From positions 1 through 64,000 of the forward strand of contig CALXMW010000007.1 of assembly GCA_944389585.1 (NCBI GenBank): a DNA stretch of 64,000 bases, given 5' to 3'. This stretch comes from an uncultured Kiritimatiellota bacterium. Its GTDB lineage: Bacteria; Verrucomicrobiota; Kiritimatiellia; RFP12; DVOR01. Positions within the stretch are counted from its first letter, which is position 1. The number at the start of each line of letters is the position of its first letter. A program made the position numbers and the translations under genes. The notes beneath the pieces are model-generated. The model was not told the DNA's origin, searched no databases, and worked only from the letters and a program-made list of their open reading frames with translations. Shown piece after piece: positions 22,508-27,861 of this stretch.

Positions 22508-23320
22508 TCACGCATCCGCGTGGACGACCTCATGGAGGAGGTCGATGGCGTCGCGGAGGGTGTGGAGGTCGGTGGGGGTGAGGGCGGCGTGGCGGCGCTG
22601 GCGCACGATGAGGTCGGAGAGGCGGTCGAGGGGCTCGGAGAGCTCCTTCCACGCGATCTCGGGACTCGCATCGAGGGCGGCGGCGAAGTCCTTCGCCTTC
22701 CGCCCCGCGCCCTCGCGCTTCCCGCCCAGGCGGAGGATGGACCGCTGACTGCGGCCCGCGAGAAACTCGCGGACCTTGTCAGGGTCGGGTGAATCGTGAA
22801 TCGTGAATCGCGAATCGTTGGACGCCCCCTGCGGGGCGTCGGGCAAGGCTGTGGCCGCGCCGCCCTCCGCCTCGTCGGCCAAGGCCAGCGCCGCGACCGT
22901 CTTCTCCGCCACCGCGAGAAAACGGCAAGCGGTCTTGTAGTTGATTTCAGGGCAGTGGATGGCCAACCACCCTTTCAGCCCCATCCCGCGGTTCCAGCCG
23001 TGCATGTCATCGAAGCTTTTCCCCGCAGTCTCACGTGCGAGAACGCGGGAGGAGCCCTCTATTTGCAAGGGTTCGGCGGTTTGCCCGTCGCCCGTCAGGG
23101 CGTACGATTCACGATTCGCGATTCGCGATTCACCGGCGGCCGTCTCGGCCGCCTCGGCGTCTTCGAGGCGCTCTTTCACGGCGCGGAGCATCATGCCGAA
23201 TTGGTAGGCCTCGTAGAGGCCGTCGAGGGCCTTTTGGTACTGCCGGGTCAGCATCGCCACGTCCTCGGCGGTGGGCTCGAGGGATTGGGGCTGCAGGGTC
23301 ATTGCAAGGGTGTTGTCCAT
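22508..23320 (-). CDS. Early phage protein with DUF3102-like features
   Basis: 270 residues. Helical N-terminus (MLTRQYQKALDGLYEAYQFG MMLRAV...), a segment KGWLAIHCPEINYKTACRFL that looks like the helix-turn-helix part of DUF3102-type phage proteins, a basic GKREGAGRKAKDF stretch and a C-terminal helical pair. Two in-frame insertions derived from heptamer arms (about residues 62-81 and 157-177) split the protein into three parts, and the remaining pieces still read as one protein. Function unknown; probably DNA-associated. Confidence 0.5.
   Translation of the reverse strand: MDNTLAMTLQPQSLEPTAEDVAMLTRQYQKALDGLYEAYQFGMMLRAVKERLEDAEAAETAAGESRIANRESYALTGDGQTAEPLQIEGSSRVLARETAGKSFDDMHGWNRGMGLKGWLAIHCPEINYKTACRFLAVAEKTVAALALADEAEGGAATALPDAPQGASNDSRFTIHDSPDPDKVREFLAGRSQRSILRLGGKREGAGRKAKDFAAALDASPEIAWKELSEPLDRLSDLIVRQRRHAALTPTDLHTLRDAIDLLHEVVHADA
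22789..23134. repeat. Heptamer palindromic arms inside one gene
   Basis: Left arm with CGCCCCCTGCGGGGCG loop (22789-22842) and right arm with GTCGCCCGTCAGGGCG (23085-23134) both lie in frame inside the 22508-23320 gene, 240 bp apart, with genuine-looking coding sequence between them. Confidence 0.8.
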
Positions 23321-23408
23321 CTTTGTGTCCTTTTGGAAGTTTGGAGGCTTGGAAGTTAGCCGTGGAAGGTTTGGCGCTTTGCGCCTGCACGGGAGGCTTG
23401 GTTTCTCC

Positions 23409-23459
23409 GTCGCCCCGCAGGGGCGCACGATTCACGATTCGCGATTCACGATTCACGGG
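23409..23459. repeat. Heptamer arm upstream of the DUF3102-like gene
   Basis: GTCGCCCCGCAGGGGCG stem-loop and four inverted heptamers; the neighbouring 23334-23405 holds 8-bp repeat units with TTTGGCGCTTTGCGCC. No opposite arm within 50 bp. Confidence 0.78.
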
Positions 23460-23478
23460 GCGTCTAGGCGCCTCGCGC

Positions 23479-23745
23479 CTAGACGCCCTCCGCCATATGG
23501 CGCGCCAGGGCGACGGCCGACTCGCGGGGGATTTTCCAGAAGGTCTTTTTGCCGGTGCCGGCGTTGAGGTTCACGGCCTCGAGGCGGCCTTCCTCGATCC
23601 ACTCGGTGACGGTGGTGGTGGAGGCGCAGAAGGCCAACGCCACGTCCGCCACGCTCAGGAAGTCCTGCGCCGGCAGGCGCCGGAGCACCGTCCGCAGCCA
23701 GGCGGGCGGCGGGGCGAAGAGGTCGCCTTGGATGGGGCAGGCCAT
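23479..23745 (-). CDS. Excisionase/MerR-type helix-turn-helix protein
   Basis: 88 residues. The segment FLSVADVALAFCASTTTVTE WIEEGRLEAVNL has the winged helix-turn-helix layout of excisionases (helix-turn-helix followed by 'W.EGRL.a.n...G...W.i'). Likely an early DNA-binding regulator. Confidence 0.65.
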   Translation of the reverse strand: MACPIQGDLFAPPPAWLRTVLRRLPAQDFLSVADVALAFCASTTTVTEWIEEGRLEAVNLNAGTGKKTFWKIPRESAVALARHMAEGV

Positions 23746-23771
23746 GGGGCGTCTCCTTTGCGGCCTGGCGC

Positions 23772-23933
23772 TCAGCGCAGGACGGCGTCGGCCTCGGCCT
23801 CGTCGCCATGGAGCCAAAACCACAGCGCGTCGGCCAGCCGCTTGCGGCGACTGCCCGCAGGCAGCCCCTTCCATGCCCACAGCAGCCGCGACAGCGGCCC
23901 CGGGCGGAACGATTCCTCGTGAAATGCTCTCAT
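23772..23933 (-). CDS. Small early phage protein, unknown
   Basis: 53 residues, basic and Trp-rich (LLWAWKGLPAGSRRKRLADA). Good AAAGGAGG-type ribosome site upstream. Sits between two small regulators in the early operon. Confidence 0.5.
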   Translation of the reverse strand: MRAFHEESFRPGPLSRLLWAWKGLPAGSRRKRLADALWFWLHGDEAEADAVLR

Positions 23934-23965
23934 GGTGTCCTCCTTTGGTTTGGGTTCTCTGAAAA

Positions 23966-24193
23966 TCAGCGGGCCAGGTGGCGGTCGAGCGCCGCCCGCG
24001 CCTCCTGGCTGATGGAATGGCCCTCCGCACGCGCCCGGCGGTCGAGCGCCGCGTAGGTCTCCGGCGAGACCAGCAGGTTCACCCGCACGGTCCCCTCGGG
24101 AAACTGGCACCGCCGCCCGCGGGGGCGCCCGGCCATCGGCAGGGGGGCGGGGGCGGACAACGCGCGGAAACGCGCCAGACCCACGCGGTTCAT
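23966..24193 (-). CDS. Ribbon-helix-helix DNA-binding protein
   Basis: 75 residues. After a basic N-terminus the segment TVRVNLLVSPETYAALDRRA plus GHSISQEARAALDRHL is a complete ribbon-helix-helix fold. Overlaps the Ner-like gene by four bases. Probably regulates early transcription. Confidence 0.7.
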   Translation of the reverse strand: MNRVGLARFRALSAPAPLPMAGRPRGRRCQFPEGTVRVNLLVSPETYAALDRRARAEGHSISQEARAALDRHLAR

Positions 24194-24396
24194 CGCGCCG
24201 CCTCCGCCGCGCGCGCCTTCGCCGCCTGGCGCCCGGGCCGCCAGCCGCGCGCCAAGGCCGCCGCCTCGATGCGCAGGCTCCGCTTCTGCCCTGTCAGCAC
24301 CCGGCTCACCGTCCCGGGGTTCACCCCGAGCTCCTCCGCCAGGGCGTTCACCCCGGCCCACGTCTCGCGCCGCCGCAACCGGCTCTTTGTCTGCAT
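24190..24396 (-). CDS. Ner/Cro-like helix-turn-helix regulator
   Basis: 68 residues with a LacI/Ner-like helix-turn-helix (ALAEELGVNPGTVSRVLTGQ). First gene of the leftward early operon and divergent from the repressor, the position of Ner in Mu, where it shuts down the repressor and early promoters. Confidence 0.72.
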   Translation of the reverse strand: MQTKSRLRRRETWAGVNALAEELGVNPGTVSRVLTGQKRSLRIEAAALARGWRPGRQAAKARAAEAAR

Positions 24397-24433
24397 GCCT
24401 CTGTCCCTTCTTTGGTATACTGTCCGTGTAGGA

Positions 24434-24448
24434 GGGCAACAGTTGCCC
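24434..24448. promoter_or_regulatory. Perfect operator palindrome in the repressor-Ner control region
   Basis: GGGCAACAGTTGCCC (7+1+7) between the divergent Ner-like and repressor genes. A similar half, ACTGTTGCCC, is at 26222-26231 before the small-ORF/protease genes, and a related GGCGGTAACTGCC is at 27749-27761 before the 27519-27707 gene. Around the first and third sites the flanks also match (GGT-TACTGT-GTGT). Probably bound by the XRE repressor. Confidence 0.6.
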
Positions 24449-24491
24449 TAGAACATGAAAGAATGTAGCACGAAATCTTACATCAGGCAAG

Positions 24492-24523
24492 GAAAATCTT
24501 TCATTATGGACGAAAATCTTTCA
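24492..24523. promoter_or_regulatory. Direct repeats GAAAATCTTTCA at the repressor start
   Basis: Two copies exactly 20 bp apart (24492-24503 and 24512-24523) flank the repressor ATG, and a third lies inside the gene (24656-24667). They resemble CAAATCTTTGATAA near the phage right end (about 32623-32636). Mu has transposase/repressor sites shared between operator and ends, which this could parallel. Confidence 0.45.
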
Positions 24524-24886
24524 CTCCGCGAGATTAGGGAACGTCTGGGGCTTACACAACAAGAACTAGCGGACGCGCTTGGAATGGCGCGTGCCTATAT
24601 TTCAGCAGTCGAAAGAGGCGCCAGCCCATTTTCTGACAAGTTTCGAAAGAAAGTTGAAAATCTTTCATTCAATGGTAGGGCAGTTTCATTGCGTGACAAT
24701 CACGGGGCGCTGGCGGTGGGGTCTCCGGGTGCGCGTGTGCACAACACGGCGACGCCAACCCCTTCGGGAGGCGAGCCGCCGGCCTGGGCGGAGGCGCTGC
24801 GGGACGAATTGCGGGGGGAGTTGGCACGGCTGCGCGGACAGCTGGCGGACATCCAAGCGCTGTTGGTGAAGCTGGCTGGGAAGTGA
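24506..24886 (+). CDS. XRE-family phage repressor
   Basis: 126 residues. The helix-turn-helix (LREIRERLGLTQQELADALG MARAYISAVERG) is a standard XRE domain at residues 6-40; a Pro-rich linker (85-92) leads to a C-terminal coiled coil (AEALRDELRGELARLRGQLA) that probably gives oligomers. Start chosen at 24506 for AAGGAAAA upstream. Divergent from the Ner-like gene. Codon use is more AT-rich in the first half than in the neighbours. Confidence 0.8.
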   Translation: MDENLSLREIRERLGLTQQELADALGMARAYISAVERGASPFSDKFRKKVENLSFNGRAVSLRDNHGALAVGSPGARVHNTATPTPSGGEPPAWAEALRDELRGELARLRGQLADIQALLVKLAGK

Positions 24887-24898
24887 GGAGATGGCGCT

Positions 24899-25627
24899 AT
24901 GAAAATGTTCGTAACACCCGAAGAGTTTCGCATTTTACGAAAGATGAAAGAGGAGAAGTTTGAGGAAGTGTATTTGTGGTGCAGTATTTGTTCCGAATTC
25001 CTAGCTGCTACACCAACAGAACGAAAGAAGGTTGCCGCGTCTCTGATTCAGAGATATAGCGGAAAAGGTCTAAGAGGAATGTCCCTCAAATCCATTTACC
25101 GAAAGGCAAATATATATCGCCAAAAGGGATGGAAGGGATTTGTACGGAAAGAAAAAGATATCCTCTCTCTTTTATTTTCTGCGCAAGAGAATATAAGTAC
25201 CAATGATGAGTTTCTTAAATACTGGAAAATGTTATGTGTAGAGCATAAGGGTGTAGCGACTCATGCATTCAAATCCCTCATTGAGAGTCTTGTCAAGGGG
25301 GACCAAATCCCTGGCTATGGAACGTGGCGTGACATCTATCTTGATGAACATCCCTCTTGCGTAATTCCTGAGACTTGCCCATATACCTCTGCGAAGCCTC
25401 CGATAGGATGGAGTTATGCAAACTTATCTCGATATAAAGTCAAAGATGGTCAAGTGCATGTGTCTCTTCAGGAAATCTTTGATACGGATTACATCAGAGA
25501 ATATTTATATGCCGAGATTGACAGTTTGTATCTACAGTTGGAAGAGATACGAGCACGTATTAGAAAGATGAATGAGCTATCGTTTTTAGAGGACAATCAC
25601 TCACCGCCGCCGACTGGCGAGGCTTGA
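24899..25627 (+). CDS. Catalytic-domain-less paralog of the MuA-type transposase
   Basis: 242 residues, AT-rich. It aligns by eye with the DNA-binding N-terminal part of the phage transposase: LRGMSLKSIYRKA versus LRGLSLKSLYRKA, GDQIPGYGTWRDIYLDEHP versus GEAIPGVGTWRQLYAAEFP, and GWSYANLSRY versus GWSKANLMRL. It ends before the first catalytic Asp and adds a short C-terminal coiled coil (IDSLYLQLEEIRARIRKMNE). Located 12 bp after the repressor in the same operon. In Mu the repressor itself shares its DNA-binding domain with the transposase; here a separate protein could compete with transposase at the ends. Function inferred. Confidence 0.75.
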   Translation: MKMFVTPEEFRILRKMKEEKFEEVYLWCSICSEFLAATPTERKKVAASLIQRYSGKGLRGMSLKSIYRKANIYRQKGWKGFVRKEKDILSLLFSAQENISTNDEFLKYWKMLCVEHKGVATHAFKSLIESLVKGDQIPGYGTWRDIYLDEHPSCVIPETCPYTSAKPPIGWSYANLSRYKVKDGQVHVSLQEIFDTDYIREYLYAEIDSLYLQLEEIRARIRKMNELSFLEDNHSPPPTGEA

Positions 25628-25681
25628 CTCTGCGTATTCGCAGGTGCTGGGCGTGCTGTGGCACAAACTGTGAGGGTTGCG

Positions 25682-26113
25682 ATGAAAAGCTTGTGCGGCG
25701 TTTTGGCGGCGCTTCTGCTCTTGGGGTGCGAGGCGCCCACTGTCCCCTCGCCCACCGCCGTCTCCCCGGCGCCTGCGGCGGCGGATGCCGCCCCGTCCTC
25801 CGCGGAGGGGGTGTTCGCCGCCGCGATCCGCGGCCGGCGGCCGGTGGCCTTTGTGTACAACGGGGTTGCGCGGGTGGCGCACCCGCACCGCCTGGGCCCC
25901 AGCGCGGCGGGGAACGGGAAGGTCCTCGTGCGTGCGTGGGAGGTGTCGCGCGGGGGCGAGGCGACGGGGACGTGGAAGCTCTACGACGTGGCCAAGATCT
26001 CCGCCCCGCGCCTCCTGCCCGGCGCGCCCTTCGCCCCCGCCCCCGGCTACACCCCCGCCGACCGCGCGATCCCCGCGCCGTCGGCGGAGGTGCCCGCGCC
26101 GCAGGCGCGGTAA
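25682..26113 (+). CDS. Lipoprotein with WYL-like domain
   Basis: 143 residues. Signal sequence and lipobox (MKSLCGVLAALLLLGC), Pro/Ala linker, then RPVAFVYNGVARVAHPHRLG, VLVRAWEVSRGGEATGTWKL and YDVAKISAPRLL, which match the pattern of a single WYL domain (core tyrosine/valine strand, R.v.P turn, R.w.v and l..I strands). WYL domains are normally intracellular ligand or nucleic-acid sensors; one on a lipoprotein is odd. Cargo gene between the transposase paralog and the protease gene. Confidence 0.6.
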   Translation: MKSLCGVLAALLLLGCEAPTVPSPTAVSPAPAAADAAPSSAEGVFAAAIRGRRPVAFVYNGVARVAHPHRLGPSAAGNGKVLVRAWEVSRGGEATGTWKLYDVAKISAPRLLPGAPFAPAPGYTPADRAIPAPSAEVPAPQAR

Positions 26114-26147
26114 ATGGTGAGGGGTAAATGGTAAATGGTGAGTGGCG
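26112..26147. repeat. 7-bp repeat block (GGTAAAT/GGTGAGT)
   Basis: Degenerate GGTAAAT, GGTGAGG and GGTGAGT units right after the lipoprotein stop. Another short-period repeat type in the prophage. Confidence 0.7.
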
Positions 26148-26173
26148 CGTGGTTTTTGAGAAAGGAAGAGACG

Positions 26174-26221
26174 ATGGGCAAATCGCATGCAGCGCCCGGG
26201 CCGAAGGGCGGGGGAGGATAA
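26174..26221 (+). CDS. Possible 15-residue micropeptide
   Basis: MGKSHAAPGPKGGGG with a strong GAAAGGAAGAG ribosome site. Short and Gly-rich; kept only because the initiation signal is good. Confidence 0.25.
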   Translation: MGKSHAAPGPKGGGG

Positions 26222-26247
26222 CTGTTGCCCTGGCGGATGGGATGTGA

Positions 26248-26253
26248 GATAAT
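26248..26253 (+). promoter_or_regulatory. -10 element before the small ORF/protease genes
   Basis: GATAAT preceded by TGTGA, 25 bp before the ATG at 26279 and just after the ACTGTTGCCC operator-like half site, so expression may be under repressor control. Confidence 0.4.
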
Positions 26254-26278
26254 GAAGTGAGTGAGAAAGGACGTGCAT

Positions 26279-26467
26279 ATGAAAGGAAAGTTACAAACGG
26301 TTCCCATAAGAAAACCGCAGGCGCAGATGGAACGTATCCGCCAAATTATGCATCTCCAAGAGCGGATGCCGACGGGGGTCTTTATGACTCGAAACGAGGC
26401 GCTGCGCTCGATTGGTATTAAAACCACTGGAGAATCTTCTTACGGATTCTGTATAATCACAAACTAA
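26279..26467 (+). CDS. Small cargo protein, unknown
   Basis: 62 residues (MKGKLQTVPIRKPQAQMERI...), basic, AT-rich DNA. Precedes the serine protease gene by 24 bp, probably one transcript. Not recognised. Confidence 0.45.
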   Translation: MKGKLQTVPIRKPQAQMERIRQIMHLQERMPTGVFMTRNEALRSIGIKTTGESSYGFCIITN

Positions 26468-26491
26468 CGGCCATCCCAACAAGGTAAGACA

Positions 26492-27379
26492 ATGCCATCA
26501 ACCGTAGAGATTCAGCAGGAGGCAATGCCTCGTGGAAGTGCCAAGGATGTATTGGCTCGCTACATGCAGGCTTTTGTCGATCGGACAAAACGAAATCTGA
26601 TTCTTTATTATTCAGGGTTTCTATTTGCCCCAAATGAGAACGTCAGTATCCAAGAAGAGGATATGGAAGGTTTCATGGCGGCATTGTATAAAATGGATAA
26701 GTCCAGTGGGCTTGACCTTTTTCTGCACACGCCTGGAGGTTCCGTTTCGGCAACGGAAGGCATCGGAAATTATCTGAAATCCGTGTTCAACAACAACATC
26801 AATTGTTACGTGCCGCACATGGCAATGTCCTGTGGAACGTTATTGGCGATGGCGTGCCGAACGATTTATATGGGAAAACATTCCTGTTTAGGGCCGATTG
26901 ACCCAGCCATCGGGATGTATCGGACGGATGCCGTTGTCGAGGAATTCAATACCGCCAAAACTGACATCGCGCAGGATCCCAACCTTTCGCTGTTGTGGCA
27001 ACCAATTTTAAGCAAATATCCAATCACATTATTGGGGGAATGCAAAAAGGCAACAGAACTCGCAAAAATCGTGTCTGAGAAATGGCTCACGGACAATATG
27101 CTGGCGCAAGCGCCAGATGCGAGACTGCGTCTCAATCGCATCTTATCGTTGTTTGCTTCTCATCAAAACACCAAGGCACATGACCGCCATATCTCCGCAT
27201 CTGAATGCTTAAAGATTGGCCTTGAGGTCAAAATGATAGAAGAAGACCCGGACCTTCAGGACGCTGTGTTAAGCGTTCATCATGCCGCCACACTCTTCAT
27301 GAAGCAAAATAATCTTGTAAGTATGGTGACCAATCCTCGGTGTACAGGACTTTTTCGCAATGCAAACCCGTCAAAATGA
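26492..27379 (+). CDS. SDH/SppA-type serine protease (ClpP fold)
   Basis: 295 residues. DLFLHTPGGSVSATEGIGNYL matches the oxyanion region and HMAMSCGTLLAMAC (Ser113) the nucleophile of the serine dehydrogenase proteinase/SppA family; LGPIDPAIG follows as in the family. No signal peptide or membrane segment, so cytoplasmic. DNA is markedly AT-richer than the phage core. A cargo (moron) gene expressed opposite to the lytic genes; could act in lysogeny control or against other phages, neither shown. Confidence 0.78.
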   Translation: MPSTVEIQQEAMPRGSAKDVLARYMQAFVDRTKRNLILYYSGFLFAPNENVSIQEEDMEGFMAALYKMDKSSGLDLFLHTPGGSVSATEGIGNYLKSVFNNNINCYVPHMAMSCGTLLAMACRTIYMGKHSCLGPIDPAIGMYRTDAVVEEFNTAKTDIAQDPNLSLLWQPILSKYPITLLGECKKATELAKIVSEKWLTDNMLAQAPDARLRLNRILSLFASHQNTKAHDRHISASECLKIGLEVKMIEEDPDLQDAVLSVHHAATLFMKQNNLVSMVTNPRCTGLFRNANPSK

Positions 27380-27402
27380 ATGTGTAAAACAACCATTCAG
27401 TA

Positions 27403-27430
27403 TGCCCGCCTGTTCGGCGGGCTCTTTTAT
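27403..27430 (+). terminator. Terminator after the protease gene
   Basis: GCCCGCC-TGTTC-GGCGGGC followed by TCTTTTATTTT. Confidence 0.8.
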
Positions 27431-27518
27431 TTTCGGAGAGTTTGAGGCGGATGTCGGCAAATTGGATGGGAGGGCTCGCCTCGGGGAGCTCGAACGGAAA
27501 CTCGCGGATGAGCAGCCC

Positions 27519-27707
27519 TCAGCGAAGGTGAGGCGGGCCAGGAAGTGGCTCGGCCTGAAGCTGAGAGATTTGATTTTTGCCGCCCTCGGAGCCATTGTCA
27601 CAAAGTTGATCGAGTTTCTTTTTTAGTTCGGCGTATTGCATGGCGAGCGTCAGCACCGCTCCCAAAAGCGCCATAAGCAGGTAATGATCGACGGTTTGGC
27701 GGTCCAT
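27519..27707 (-). CDS. Small membrane protein
   Basis: 62 residues: MDRQTVDHYLLMALLGAVLT LAMQYAELKKKLDQL, one membrane segment then a charged helix. AAGGAGAA ribosome site. Its upstream region resembles the Ner-like promoter region. A plus-strand ORF (to 27626, ending KLRDLIFAALGAIVTKLIEF) overlaps and is the alternative; only one is likely real. Confidence 0.45.
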   Translation of the reverse strand: MDRQTVDHYLLMALLGAVLTLAMQYAELKKKLDQLCDNGSEGGKNQISQLQAEPLPGPPHLR

Positions 27708-27829
27708 GGCTTGCGTTCTCCTTGGGTTTGTGGTTTACTGTGGGTGTTGGCGGTAACTGCCGGGGACTAGTTCATGAACGCCTCGGCCAGTAGAGCCACG
27801 AGACTAACAGTGGTATCACCTGCCTCCTA

Positions 27830-27858
27830 GAAAGCCCGCCTTTATGGTGGGCTTTCAC
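27830..27858. terminator. Terminator of the terminase-portal operon
   Basis: GAAAGCCCGCC-TTTATGG-TGGGCTTTC, immediately beyond the portal stop codon on the minus strand. Confidence 0.65.
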
Positions 27859-27861
27859 TTT

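Noticed and set aside
20086..22581. 831-codon plus-strand ORF opposite the transposase
   Set aside because: High-GC shadow of the transposase frame; low-complexity Gly/Ala/Val/Glu composition and no motif.
27360..27626. Plus-strand ORF ending in a hydrophobic helix
   Set aside because: It starts inside the protease gene and runs through its terminator; the opposite small ORF has a better ribosome site. Kept only as an alternative.
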